From: an uncultured Flavobacteriales bacterium
Lineage (GTDB): Bacteria; Bacteroidota; Bacteroidia; Flavobacteriales; Weeksellaceae
Direction of reading: 5' to 3'
Length of the DNA: 64,000 nt
NCBI GenBank assembly: GCA_937973555.1
Contig: CALJKL010000062.1
Span: 39,142 to 103,141 of the forward strand
The notes below the pieces were generated by a model. The model was not told the origin of the DNA. It saw only the letters and a list, made by a program, of their open reading frames with translations, and did not search any database. The first letter of the stretch is position 1. Each line of letters begins with the position of its first letter. The position numbers were made by a program, and so were the translations under genes. Shown in pieces: positions 42,240-51,602 of this stretch.

Positions 42240-44159
42240 TTAAATTGCCGCTGCATTTTTGAAATAAGTAACGAAGTCTTCTATCTTCATCTCACCCAAA
42301 TCTCCTTCGCCTCTTCTTCTAACAGAAATCGTACCATTTTGTTCTTCATTTTCGCCTACAATCAGCATAAATGGTAGCTTGTTCAATTCTGCATCACGGA
42401 TTTTTTTACCCGTTTTCTCGTTTCTGTCGTCAATTAATCCGCAAATATCGTGATTTTCTAACAACTGTGAAACTTTTTTAGCATAATCAACATATTTTTC
42501 GGAAATAGGCAAAATGGTAAACTGATCTGGTGCTAACCAAAGAGGGAAGTCACCAGCTGTATTTTCTAATAAAATAGCGATAAATCTTTCCATAGAACCA
42601 AATGGTGCTCTGTGGATCATTACCGGTCTGTGTTTTTCATTATCATTACCAATGTAAGAAAGATCAAACCTTATCGGAAGGTTGTAATCTACCTGAATGG
42701 TACCCAACTGCCAACTTCTTCCCAAAGCATCCTTTACCATAAAGTCTAGTTTAGGGCCATAGAAAGCGGCTTCACCATATTCTACTACGGTTTTCAAGCC
42801 TTTGTTGTGGGCAGCAGTAATGATGGCGTTTTCTGCTTTTTCCCAGTTCTCATCAGAACCGATATATTTTTCTTTGTTTTCCGGGTCTCTTAAAGAAACT
42901 TGAGTAATGAAATCTTCAAAACCAAGACTTCTGAATACATAAAGTACCAAGTCTATCACGTTCTCAAATTCTCCTAACAATTGGTCTGGAGTACAGAACA
43001 AGTGAGCATCATCTTGCGTAAAGCCTCTTACCCTTGTTAAACCGTGTAGCTCACCAGATTGCTCATAACGGTAAACAGTACCGAATTCTGCATAACGTTT
43101 TGGCAAGTCTCTGTAGCTCCATTGTGAAGACTTATAGATTTCACAGTGGTGAGGACAGTTCATAGGCTTCAGCATGAATTCTTCACCTTCATTTGGCGTT
43201 TTGATGGTTTGGAATGCATCTGCACCGTATTTTTCGTAATGTCCTGAAGTTTTGTATAATTCTACATTTCCGATGTGTGGCGTCATTACAAATTCGTAAC
43301 CGCCTTTTTTCTGAGCATCAGAAAGGAAATTCTCTAGTTTCTTTCTCAAAGCAGTTCCTTTTGGCAACCAAAGTGGCAACCCGGCGCCTACTTTTTCAGA
43401 GAAAGTAAAAATACCTAATTCTTTCCCTAGTTTTCTATGATCGCGTCTTTTGGCTTCTTCCAATCTTTCCAAAAATTCTGTTAAGTCTTTTTGTTTAGGG
43501 AAAGAAATACCATATACCCTTGTCAACTGCTTGTTTTTCTCGTCTCCTCTCCAGTAGGCTCCGGCAGCATTTAAGATTTTTACAGCCTTTACAATACCCG
43601 TAGAAGGGATGTGCCCACCTCTACATAGGTCGGTAAAATTATCATGTGTACAGAACGTGATTTCACCATCCACAAGGTTAGAAATTAATTCTGTTTTGTA
43701 TGGATTGTCAGCATATTCTTTTAAAGCATCTGCTTTGGAAACAGCATATAGATTGAAAGTGGCATCTTTTTTCGCATTTTCCAGCATTTTCTTTTCTATT
43801 TTTTCGAAGTCTTTTTCGGATAAAGATTCATCTCCGAAATCTACATCATAATAGAATCCGCTGTCAATTGCAGGTCCAATGGTTAATTTTGCATCTGGAT
43901 AAAATTCCAAAATAGCCTGCGCCAAAAGGTGGGCAGAAGAATGCCAAAAAGCCTTTTTTCCTAAATCATCATTCCAGGTGAGTAGCGTAACCGTGGCATC
44001 TTGCGTAATAGGGGTGGTAATTTCTACTTGTTTACCGTCTACTAATGCAGAAATGGTGTTTCTTGCCAAACCTTCTGATATTGATTTAGCCACATCTAGA
44101 GGTGTCACCACCCCTTCAAACTCACGGATACTTCCATCTGGAAGAGTAATTTTAATCAT
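42240..44159 (-). CDS. thrS: Threonyl-tRNA synthetase
   Basis: A 639-residue class II synthetase. The TGS domain (MIKITLPDGSIREF, about 1-60), the editing domain with HSSAHLLAQA (about 72-82) and the zinc-binding CHDNFTDLCRGGH region, the catalytic core with motif 2 YEQSGELHGLTRVRGFTQDD and the zinc Cys/His in KPMNCPHHCEIY, motif 3 HRAPFGSMERF and the C-terminal anticodon domain are all visible. The start at 44159 fits the TGS domain; the ATG at 44186 adds nine unrelated residues. It is the first gene of the infC operon. Confidence 0.96.
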   Translation of the reverse strand: MIKITLPDGSIREFEGVVTPLDVAKSISEGLARNTISALVDGKQVEITTPITQDATVTLLTWNDDLGKKAFWHSSAHLLAQAILEFYPDAKLTIGPAIDSGFYYDVDFGDESLSEKDFEKIEKKMLENAKKDATFNLYAVSKADALKEYADNPYKTELISNLVDGEITFCTHDNFTDLCRGGHIPSTGIVKAVKILNAAGAYWRGDEKNKQLTRVYGISFPKQKDLTEFLERLEEAKRRDHRKLGKELGIFTFSEKVGAGLPLWLPKGTALRKKLENFLSDAQKKGGYEFVMTPHIGNVELYKTSGHYEKYGADAFQTIKTPNEGEEFMLKPMNCPHHCEIYKSSQWSYRDLPKRYAEFGTVYRYEQSGELHGLTRVRGFTQDDAHLFCTPDQLLGEFENVIDLVLYVFRSLGFEDFITQVSLRDPENKEKYIGSDENWEKAENAIITAAHNKGLKTVVEYGEAAFYGPKLDFMVKDALGRSWQLGTIQVDYNLPIRFDLSYIGNDNEKHRPVMIHRAPFGSMERFIAILLENTAGDFPLWLAPDQFTILPISEKYVDYAKKVSQLLENHDICGLIDDRNEKTGKKIRDAELNKLPFMLIVGENEEQNGTISVRRRGEGDLGEMKIEDFVTYFKNAAAI

Positions 44160-44194
44160 TATGCTTATAATTTTAATGAATTGCAAAAATAGTA

Positions 44195-44251
44195 AACTTT
44201 TGCCAACTTTTAACTTCTTACTTTGTACTTTTAATTTTGTACTTCCAACTT
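44195..44251. repeat. Short-word AT-rich repeat upstream of thrS
   Basis: A run of near-repeats CAACTTTTAACTTCTTACTT / GTACTTTTAATTTTGTACTT / CCAACTTCTACTT on the plus strand. It is the same word set (AAGTACAAAGT, TTAACTT) as the inverted repeat at 25842-25895, here between the end of the hypothetical gene and thrS. Confidence 0.6.
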
Positions 44252-45787
44252 CTACTTTTTCTTTACTTTTTGCTTGATAATCTCTATCACATCTACATTT
44301 TTCACCTTAGATTTTACCCATCCGTGGATGTCTATGTAGAGTAGAGTTCTTTTGTGATAATCGCTTTCAGCAAATTGGTCTAATTGTTTTTCGAAATCCT
44401 TAAAGAGTTTATGCTGTTTTTCAGGAAGTTGACCGTCTATTCGTTTGAAGAAATCCACAATTTCAAAATGAATTTCATCAGAATATTTCATTTTCTGTAC
44501 GAACTTTTGAGTAGTCTTCAAAAATTCTTCATAATCTTCATCAATTCCAGATTCATATTGTGCCATTAAAACCAAAATTCTAGTATGGAAGAGCAAATCC
44601 TCCTGAACATTACCTTTAGAATGGATGATTTTGGAAGCATAAGCAATACATTCCTTATATTTTTTAGAACCAAAAAATAGAGCCGCCATTTTAAGATAAA
44701 GAATCAGAAAATGATGTTCATCTATTTTATCTCGGTATTTTTCCATTTTCAACTCAATTTCAGGAATGAGCTTCGTGCCGGCAAAAAATTCACCTTTTAA
44801 AAAATGAATATTCATCAAGCTGTTATATTGTGTCAGAAAAATAAGCGACTGCAAATTCTCATTTTGTATAAAATTTTCTGAATTGATGGTCTTTAAGAAT
44901 CGTTTGAAACTTTCTTCCAACATATCTATATGCCCATGGAGAAAAAGAATTTTCAATAAATAGGTATTTCCTTTGATGTACCAAACCGGATGACTCATGA
45001 TCATTTCAGGTTTTTTATGGAAAAGTTCTACCCATTGATGGGCATACTTAAGGGTATATTTATAATCTTGCAACAATTGGTTCTTCCATACATGTGCTTT
45101 GTAATACCAAAGTTTTTCAGTAAAATTTAATTGACTGATTTTTATTTTTTTGATTTGAGAATCAAACAAATGAAGCACCTTTTTTCGGTCTTCTTCATTT
45201 TTTACATATCCATGGGTCAGCATTTCGCTGTAGAGCTTCAAGGAAAGGTTAGAGAGTTCTGTAGCGTATTGGTTTTGTTGACTGATTTCTGTAGACTGCT
45301 TGATGAGTTCGTCTGCGCGGCCATCTATACTTCGGGTAATGAATTGAGATTCTATTACTTTTTCTAGGTCTATGATTTCTGAAGCAATGGTTTTTTCATC
45401 CAATTCCAATGCGGTGTTTTTGGCTTTATCCAAAATTTTTAAGGCCTGTTTATGAAGCCCCTTTTGATACAATATATTTGCGAAATCTAACTGTTCTCTT
45501 AATTGTATTCTGTTGTTTTGATGGCTGGGGTTCATCCTAAGGCTTATCAAAATTTGTTTGTACAAATGAGCCTTAAGGTTAGAGAGTTGTTGTTTGGTAG
45601 AAATTTTCTTTTCTATGATTACCTCTTCCTGATAGTCCTTCATCTTATCCAATTCAGAAAAAAGCAAAAGGAATTTGGCATCTACATTAATCCCCAGTCT
45701 GTTGACATATAACTTAAATTGTCGCTTTTCTGATGTGGAAAGCGACTTAATCAAAACAAACAAGAAGTCTTTTTGCAATTCTGCCAT
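44252..45787 (-). CDS. Conserved hypothetical, helical TPR-like protein
   Basis: A 511-residue protein with no signal peptide or membrane helix. It is almost entirely alpha-helical and rich in Lys, Glu and Leu, with recurring helix pairs such as ILYQKGLHKQALKILDKAKN and YLKMAALFFGSKKYKECIAYA that resemble TPR units. The N-terminal 90 residues (LIKSLSTSEKRQFKLYVNRL) look like a separate helical domain. I recall similar unnamed proteins in Flavobacteriia but no function. It is divergent from leuA and read toward thrS. Confidence 0.8.
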   Translation of the reverse strand: MAELQKDFLFVLIKSLSTSEKRQFKLYVNRLGINVDAKFLLLFSELDKMKDYQEEVIIEKKISTKQQLSNLKAHLYKQILISLRMNPSHQNNRIQLREQLDFANILYQKGLHKQALKILDKAKNTALELDEKTIASEIIDLEKVIESQFITRSIDGRADELIKQSTEISQQNQYATELSNLSLKLYSEMLTHGYVKNEEDRKKVLHLFDSQIKKIKISQLNFTEKLWYYKAHVWKNQLLQDYKYTLKYAHQWVELFHKKPEMIMSHPVWYIKGNTYLLKILFLHGHIDMLEESFKRFLKTINSENFIQNENLQSLIFLTQYNSLMNIHFLKGEFFAGTKLIPEIELKMEKYRDKIDEHHFLILYLKMAALFFGSKKYKECIAYASKIIHSKGNVQEDLLFHTRILVLMAQYESGIDEDYEEFLKTTQKFVQKMKYSDEIHFEIVDFFKRIDGQLPEKQHKLFKDFEKQLDQFAESDYHKRTLLYIDIHGWVKSKVKNVDVIEIIKQKVKKK

Positions 45788-45933
45788 TGTAAATTTTTAC
45801 ACCTTAAGATATTGAAATTCAGTGTTTTGTTTTAAAAATAACATGTTCGAATATTGTAATTTTCAGGATTGAGAAAATCAGAAAAATATCACAAATCCTA
45901 GTTTTGTTTCAAAATTAGTTAAAAATCTTCATT

Positions 45934-47091
45934 ATGAATCCTGAAAAGATTGAAATTTTTGATACCACATTGCGAGATGGGGAACAAGTGCCGGGCTGTA
46001 AACTGAATACAGAACAGAAATTGGTGATTGCAGAAAAGCTGGATGAGTTGGGTGTGGATGTTATAGAAGCGGGTTTTCCTATTTCTAGTCCCGGAGATTT
46101 TCATTCTGTTACCGAAATTTCTAAAATTGTAAGAAATGCTAGGGTTTGTGGTTTAACCAGAGCCAATAAGAAAGATATAGAAACAGCTGCCGAAGCCCTT
46201 AAATATGCCAAAAGACCAAGGATTCATACGGGTATCGGTACTTCAGATTCTCATATAAAATTCAAGTTTAATTCTACCAGAGAAGAGGTTTTGCAAAGAG
46301 CCATTGATGCGGTAAAATATGCCAAAACTTTCGTAGAAGATGTAGAGTTTTATGCAGAAGATGCGGGTAGAACCGACAATGATTTTTTGGCAAAGGTTTG
46401 CGAAGAAGTTATTAAAGCTGGAGCTACGGTGTTGAATATTCCTGACACTACTGGATATTGTTTGCCAGAGCAATATGGGGCAAAAATGAAATACTTAAGA
46501 GAAAATGTAAAGGGGATTGAAAAAGCGGTGCTGTCTTGTCATTGTCATAATGATTTAGGTTTGGCAACCGCTAATTCTATTTCTGGAGTCATTAATGGAG
46601 CAAGACAAATAGAATGTACCATCAACGGATTGGGAGAAAGAGCAGGGAATACTGCGTTAGAAGAAGTAGTAATGATTCTAAGACAACATAAAGATTTGAA
46701 TTTAGATACCAATATCAATTCCAGAATGTTAAATGAAATGAGCCTTTTGGTTTCTGATTTGATGGGAATGCCGGTGCAACCTAATAAGGCCATTGTAGGC
46801 TCTAATGCCTTTGCCCACAGTTCTGGTATCCACCAAGATGGGGTCATCAAAAACAGAGAAACCTACGAAATTATAGACCCTGAAGTAGTAGGGGTAAATG
46901 AATCTTCTATTGTTCTTACTGCAAGAAGTGGGCGTTCTGCCTTGGCTTATCGTTTTAAAAATATCGGATTTGAAGTGACTAAAAATGAACTGGATTATCT
47001 TTACGAAGAGTTTTTAAGGGTTGCCGATACCAAAAAAGAAGTTTTAAATGAAGATTTGTATATGATGATGGCTACATTCAGCCAAAAATAA
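45934..47091 (+). CDS. leuA: 2-isopropylmalate synthase, short form
   Basis: Condenses acetyl-CoA and 2-oxoisovalerate in the first committed step of leucine synthesis. It contains the HMGL-like TIM barrel (IFDTTLRDGEQVPGCKL, HCHNDLGLATAN, NGLGERAGNTALEEVV) and the linker subdomain up to residue 385. It lacks the roughly 120-residue C-terminal LeuA allosteric domain of the E. coli-type enzyme. A homocitrate- or citramalate-type activity is formally possible, but the leuCDB genes that follow within ten bases fix the role. A -7-like TAGTTTTG lies at 45899-45906; I see no leucine leader peptide. Confidence 0.94.
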   Translation: MNPEKIEIFDTTLRDGEQVPGCKLNTEQKLVIAEKLDELGVDVIEAGFPISSPGDFHSVTEISKIVRNARVCGLTRANKKDIETAAEALKYAKRPRIHTGIGTSDSHIKFKFNSTREEVLQRAIDAVKYAKTFVEDVEFYAEDAGRTDNDFLAKVCEEVIKAGATVLNIPDTTGYCLPEQYGAKMKYLRENVKGIEKAVLSCHCHNDLGLATANSISGVINGARQIECTINGLGERAGNTALEEVVMILRQHKDLNLDTNINSRMLNEMSLLVSDLMGMPVQPNKAIVGSNAFAHSSGIHQDGVIKNRETYEIIDPEVVGVNESSIVLTARSGRSALAYRFKNIGFEVTKNELDYLYEEFLRVADTKKEVLNEDLYMMMATFSQK

Positions 47092-47100
47092 AAAATAAAA

Positions 47101-48489
47101 ATGAGTACAAGTAAAAAGACATTATTTGATAAAGTTTGGGATGCCCATGTGGTGGATACTGTGCCGGATGGTCCCCAAGTTATTTATATAGACAAACACC
47201 TTATTCATGAGGTAACCAGCCCTCAGGCTTTTGCAGAATTAGAGGCTAGAAATCTGAAAGTTTTCAGGCCAAACCAAATTGTAGCAACAGCAGACCACAA
47301 CGTTCCTACCTTAAACCAGGAATTACCCATTAGAGACGAGTTGTCTAGAACACAGGTGCAACAATTAACAGAAAACTGTAAAAAGAACAATATAGAATTG
47401 TATGGCCTTGGGCATCAATACCAAGGAATTGTACACATCATTGCTCCAGAATTAGGAGTTACCCAACCGGGGATGAGTATTGTCTGTGGAGACAGCCATA
47501 CTTCTACCCATGGGGCTTTTGGGGCGATCGCTTTTGGAATTGGGACCAGTCAGGTGGCGCAGGTTTTTGCCAGCCAATGTTTGTTGCTCAACAAGCCAAA
47601 ATCAATGCGAGTAACCGTTAATGGAAAATTAGGGGAAGATGTTCAACCGAAAGATGTGATTTTATATATCATTTCAAAAACAGGAACCGATGCAGGTACA
47701 GGCTATTTCTGTGAATATGCCGGTGAAGTTTTTGAAAACATGTCTATGGAAGGCAGAATGACCGTTTGTAACATGAGCATAGAAATGGGTGCCAGAGGCG
47801 GAATGATTGCTCCAGATGAAACCACTTTCGAATATGTGAAAGGAAGAAAATTTGCGCCAAAAGGAGAGGAGTGGGAGAAGAAAGTAGCCTATTGGAGGAC
47901 TTTGAAAACAGATGACGGAGCCGTTTTTGATGCTGAATTTACTTTTGATGCATCAGACATCAAGCCCATGATTACGTATGGTACCAACCCGGGAATGGGA
48001 ATTGCGGTAGATACTGCAGTGCCTAGCCCACAAAACGAATCTGAAGAAAAAGCCCTTAAATATATGGGTTTACAAGCAGGGCAATCTCCTGCAGATATCA
48101 ATGTAAACTATGTGTTTATTGGTAGTTGTACCAATGCCAGAATAGAGGATTTCCGTTCTGCGGCACACTTTGTGAAAGGCAAACAAAAGGCTGAAAACAT
48201 TACGGCTTGGTTGGTTCCGGGTTCACAACAAGTCGCGAAACAGATTTATGAAGAAGGATTGGATAAAATATTTAACGAAGCAGGTTTCCAAATTCGTCAA
48301 CCGGGATGTTCGGCTTGTTTGGCGATGAATGATGATAAAATTCCTGAAGGAGAATATTGTGTTTCTACTTCCAATAGAAATTTCGAAGGAAGACAGGGGC
48401 AGGGGGCCAGAACTATTTTGGCAAGTCCATTAACGGCGGCTAAAGTAGCCATAGAAGGAAAAATTACAGGGTATAATAATTTGAATTAA
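47101..48489 (+). CDS. leuC: 3-isopropylmalate dehydratase large subunit
   Basis: A 462-residue aconitase-family subunit. Fe-S cluster cysteines are visible in FIGSCTNARIEDF and RQPGCSACLAMNDD, and active-site phrases include ATADHNVPT, CGDSHTSTHGAFGAIAFGIG and STSNRNFEGRQG. With LeuD it isomerises 2- to 3-isopropylmalate. It sits nine bases after leuA and two before leuD. Confidence 0.98.
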   Translation: MSTSKKTLFDKVWDAHVVDTVPDGPQVIYIDKHLIHEVTSPQAFAELEARNLKVFRPNQIVATADHNVPTLNQELPIRDELSRTQVQQLTENCKKNNIELYGLGHQYQGIVHIIAPELGVTQPGMSIVCGDSHTSTHGAFGAIAFGIGTSQVAQVFASQCLLLNKPKSMRVTVNGKLGEDVQPKDVILYIISKTGTDAGTGYFCEYAGEVFENMSMEGRMTVCNMSIEMGARGGMIAPDETTFEYVKGRKFAPKGEEWEKKVAYWRTLKTDDGAVFDAEFTFDASDIKPMITYGTNPGMGIAVDTAVPSPQNESEEKALKYMGLQAGQSPADINVNYVFIGSCTNARIEDFRSAAHFVKGKQKAENITAWLVPGSQQVAKQIYEEGLDKIFNEAGFQIRQPGCSACLAMNDDKIPEGEYCVSTSNRNFEGRQGQGARTILASPLTAAKVAIEGKITGYNNLN

Positions 48490-48491
48490 CA

Positions 48492-49070
48492 ATGCAAAAA
48501 TTAGTTTTAATACAATCTAAGGCAGTTCCATTGCCAACAGAAAACATAGATACAGACCAAATTATCCCTGCAAGGTTTCTGAAAAGTATTGACAAAAAAG
48601 GATTTGGAAATAATCTTTTCAGAGATTGGAGATTTAATGCACAAACCGGAGAAGCTACAGATTTTGTGTTGAATGACTCCAAATATAGTGGTGAGATTTT
48701 AGTGGCAGGAAACAATTTTGGATGTGGTAGTAGCAGAGAGCATGCAGCTTGGGCTTTAACGGATTATGGATTTAAAGTGGTGGTTTCTAGTTATTTTGCG
48801 GATATCTTTAAAGGAAATGCTTTAAATAACGGATTGCTTCCCGTAAAAGTTTCAGAAGAGTTTTTAAAAGATTTAATGGCAACAGTTACTGCAAATCCGG
48901 AAACTGAAATCACTGTAAATGTAGAGCAGCAAAGCATTGCTTTTAATGGAAAAACTGAGCATTTTGAATTGGATTCATATAAAAAAATATGTCTGATGAA
49001 TGGATATGACGATATAGACTTTTTAATCAGCAAAAAAGCAGAAATAGAAAATTTCGAAAAAACACATTAA
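48492..49070 (+). CDS. leuD: 3-isopropylmalate dehydratase small subunit
   Basis: A 192-residue swivelling-domain subunit with ENIDTDQIIPARFLK, NFGCGSSREHAAWALTDYG and SYFADIFKGNALNNGLLPV. It partners LeuC, the gene before it. leuB follows after five bases. Confidence 0.98.
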   Translation: MQKLVLIQSKAVPLPTENIDTDQIIPARFLKSIDKKGFGNNLFRDWRFNAQTGEATDFVLNDSKYSGEILVAGNNFGCGSSREHAAWALTDYGFKVVVSSYFADIFKGNALNNGLLPVKVSEEFLKDLMATVTANPETEITVNVEQQSIAFNGKTEHFELDSYKKICLMNGYDDIDFLISKKAEIENFEKTH

Positions 49071-49075
49071 ATATA

Positions 49076-50197
49076 ATGAGCAAATCGTATAATATAGCAG
49101 TGCTTCCTGGAGACGGTATAGGCTCGGAAGTAACTGCTGAAAGTGTAAAAATTCTGAATGTTATTGCCCAGGCATTTCAATTAGAATTTAAGTTTGAATA
49201 TGCATCTATGGGTGCTGAAGCTATTTTCAAAACAGGAAATCCTTTGCCTAATGAAACTTTGGAAGTCTGTAAAAAGGCAGATGCTGTACTTTTTGGTGCT
49301 ATTGGTGATCCATATTTTGATAATAATCCGGAGGCCAAAGTAAGACCAGAACAGGGACTACTGAGACTAAGAAAAGAATTGGGCTTGTTTGCCAACATCC
49401 GTCCGATTAAGACTTATCATTCTTTAACCAAGAAAAGTCCACTAAAAAAAGAAGTGGTAGATGGTACTGACATTCAGATTTATAGAGAGCTCATCAGTGG
49501 TATCTATTTCGGTGAGAAATTTACTGATGAAAATGGCGAATATGCCTATGATATTTGTAAATACAGCAAAGATGAGATTGTGCAGATTGCTCATTTGGCG
49601 TTCCAAGATGCTCAAAAAAGAAGAAAAAAATTAACCTTAATAGATAAGGCTAACGTTTTGGATACCTCAAGACTTTGGAGAAAAGTATGTCAGGAAATTG
49701 CAACAGAATATCCTGATGTGATGTTAGAATTTTTATTTGTAGATAATGCTGCTATGCAGATGATCCTCAATCCGAAACAGTTTGATGTGATTTTAACAGA
49801 AAATATGTTTGGTGATATTATTTCGGATGAGGCGAGTGTTATTGGTGGTTCTATTGGCTTGTTGCCTTCGGCTTCTATTGGAGAAAAGAGCGCTCTTTTC
49901 GAGCCTATTCACGGATCTTATCCTCAGGCAAAAGGACAAGGGATTGCCAATCCCATAGCATCTATTTTAAGTGCTGCTATGTTGTTGGATCATTTAAAAT
50001 TGGATCTTGCTGCCAATAAATTGAGAGAAGCTGTAGAACATGCTATAGACCATAGATATGTGACGGTAGATCTTAATAAAGAACAGCATTATTCTACCTC
50101 AGAAGTTGGAGATTTTATTGCAGATTACATTAAGTTTTCAGAAAAATCTTATTACAATTTCGAAAATGTGCAAATAGGTAAGTCTACTATCGTGTAG
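49076..50197 (+). CDS. leuB: 3-isopropylmalate dehydrogenase
   Basis: A 373-residue NAD-dependent beta-decarboxylating dehydrogenase. Elements are AVLPGDGIGSEVTAESVKIL, the substrate-binding LLRLRKELGLFANIRP, the Tyr/Lys catalytic residues (IYRELISGIYFGE and LIDKANVLDTSRLWR), the metal Asp cluster FGDIISDEASVIGGSIGLLPS and the NAD-binding HGSYPQAKGQG. It is the last gene of leuACDB, followed by a strong terminator. Confidence 0.97.
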   Translation: MSKSYNIAVLPGDGIGSEVTAESVKILNVIAQAFQLEFKFEYASMGAEAIFKTGNPLPNETLEVCKKADAVLFGAIGDPYFDNNPEAKVRPEQGLLRLRKELGLFANIRPIKTYHSLTKKSPLKKEVVDGTDIQIYRELISGIYFGEKFTDENGEYAYDICKYSKDEIVQIAHLAFQDAQKRRKKLTLIDKANVLDTSRLWRKVCQEIATEYPDVMLEFLFVDNAAMQMILNPKQFDVILTENMFGDIISDEASVIGGSIGLLPSASIGEKSALFEPIHGSYPQAKGQGIANPIASILSAAMLLDHLKLDLAANKLREAVEHAIDHRYVTVDLNKEQHYSTSEVGDFIADYIKFSEKSYYNFENVQIGKSTIV

Positions 50198-50233
50198 TAG
50201 ATTTTATCCATATTTTTTACTTGTTACTTAGAG

Positions 50234-50270
50234 AAAAAGCGAAGAAATTATTCTTCGCTTTTTCGTTTTT
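50234..50270 (+). terminator. Terminator of the leu operon
   Basis: AAAAAGCGAAGAA (50234-50246), loop ATTA, TTCTTCGCTTTTT (50251-50263), followed by CGTTTTTT. All 13 pairs form. The A-rich left flank means it could also work for minus-strand transcripts coming from 50286. Confidence 0.92.
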
Positions 50271-50285
50271 TACCTTTTATTGATT

Positions 50286-50546
50286 TTAGGTTTCTGATGG
50301 ATTTTTCATGTTGTTTTCATCAGTTCTTGAATCACCTTTTTTTGGATTGTTGTCCTTAGGATTCTTTTTTTCTTCAGGACCTTCCGCAGAAGCTCCTTTA
50401 CTTGATTGCATTTTACCAGATTTTTCCTCTTGTTCTGTATTCTGGTTGCCATTTCCTGGAGTGGATTGCACGTTCGGATAGTTTTTTTCCTGATCCTTGT
50501 TTTGTCCATTTTCAGGAGTTTTTTTAGGGTTTTTGTCGTTTTCCAT
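50286..50546 (-). CDS. Low-complexity hydrophilic protein, 86 residues
   Basis: Nearly all residues are N, K, E, P, G, Q, S or D (MENDKNPKKTPENGQNKDQE onward), with no hydrophobic core, signal peptide or membrane segment. It is predicted to be intrinsically disordered and cytoplasmic. I do not recognise a family. Composition resembles small stress- or desiccation-associated hydrophilins, but that is only a resemblance. A similar 54-residue gene lies just upstream on the same strand. Confidence 0.65.
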   Translation of the reverse strand: MENDKNPKKTPENGQNKDQEKNYPNVQSTPGNGNQNTEQEEKSGKMQSSKGASAEGPEEKKNPKDNNPKKGDSRTDENNMKNPSET

Positions 50547-50706
50547 TTTTAATACTTTTTTATTAATTCAAAATTTGTGAAATTTATATTTAGAAGCGTT
50601 ATATAATAATATAATTTCATTATAGAATTCATTGTTAATTTGAAATCTAATATTTAAAAACAATCTAAACCTTCTATTTCACGAAAAAAATTATAAAATA
50701 AAATTC

Positions 50707-50871
50707 TTATTTTGGTTTCCTAATTTCTCTTTCAGAAGGTTTTTTTGAAGTCTCTTTAGCATTAATGGATGCTTTTTGATCTGGCACTTGCTGTACGTTT
50801 CTGGGATTCAGATTTTGTTTTGGATTTTGTGCACTATGCCCGGAATTTGGATTTTTTTTATTCTTTTCCAT
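50707..50871 (-). CDS. Low-complexity hydrophilic protein, 54 residues
   Basis: A short frame from ATG at 50871 to TAA at 50707 encoding MEKNKKNPNSGHSAQNPKQN and onward, ending EREIRKPK. It has the same N/K/P/Q/S-rich character and the same ME-N-K-NP opening as the 86-residue neighbour 160 bases downstream, so the two may be diverged paralogues. It is probably disordered, with no known function. The gap between the two genes (50547-50706) is AT-rich with nothing recognisable. Confidence 0.6.
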   Translation of the reverse strand: MEKNKKNPNSGHSAQNPKQNLNPRNVQQVPDQKASINAKETSKKPSEREIRKPK

Positions 50872-50963
50872 AATTTTAGATTTGCTTTAAAATTACGGCA
50901 GATCTTATTAACATACATTATAGAATATATGTAAAACTTTTCAATATTTTTAAGGAAAGGTGA

Positions 50964-51569
50964 CTAGTATTTAGAAAAATCTAGTGTCTGAGTTTCATCT
51001 ACAATTTCGTAATGGAGAGCTTTTGCCAGAACAAAAATTTCATTAAGATTTTTCATCAGTTGTTTTTTTCCTTCGTTTCTCAATTTGTTTTTATCTATTG
51101 ATTTTTCGGCAATTTTTTTAGAATTGTTGGTAATTCTTTTAAAATCATCTTCTGTAAATCTGTCAAAGAATGAATCGTCTAACGAAGAAATTTCAGCATC
51201 AGTAAATATTTTTATCTCTGCTGCAGGAAGTTTTTTAATAATGAGTTTTTTATCAGTAGAATCTACCTCTAGTTTCATTTTATGAAGATCATAAGAGACC
51301 TGAGCTTTTACTTTTGTAAAAATTATAATTTCTTTTTCTGAAACGGGAAGGACATCAAGGCCTAACAATTTAGAGGTGATTTTGGTTTTTTGGAGATTTG
51401 AAAAATCTTCTTCCAAAACTACCATTTTGTTCATTTTGGAAATTTGATTGGTAAGTATATAATAATTGGTATTGGCTTCATCTTTTCTGAAATTTTTAAA
51501 GAAAAATATCAGCAATAATGTTAAGATGACACCAAGTACAAAACCAATAATTTGTTTGATGTAATTCAT
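50964..51569 (-). CDS. DUF4230 membrane-anchored protein
   Basis: A 201-residue protein with one N-terminal membrane helix (about 7-26) and a soluble domain matching DUF4230: an alternating strand/helix pattern with ISKMNKMVVLEEDFSNLQ, VKAQVSYDLHKMKLEVDS, KLIIKKLPAAEIKIF and a C-terminal helical stretch. It is predicted to face the periplasm. The family is widespread with no settled function. It is 33 bases downstream of the thioredoxin-like lipoprotein gene, so the two may be co-transcribed. Confidence 0.82.
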   Translation of the reverse strand: MNYIKQIIGFVLGVILTLLLIFFFKNFRKDEANTNYYILTNQISKMNKMVVLEEDFSNLQKTKITSKLLGLDVLPVSEKEIIIFTKVKAQVSYDLHKMKLEVDSTDKKLIIKKLPAAEIKIFTDAEISSLDDSFFDRFTEDDFKRITNNSKKIAEKSIDKNKLRNEGKKQLMKNLNEIFVLAKALHYEIVDETQTLDFSKY

Positions 51570-51602
51570 ACCAAGGTTTTTGAAAAGAACTTCAGAAAAG
51601 AA

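Noticed and set aside
45788..45933. Leucine leader peptide and attenuator before leuA
   Set aside because: No short frame rich in Leu codons and no terminator hairpin were found between the divergent gene and leuA.
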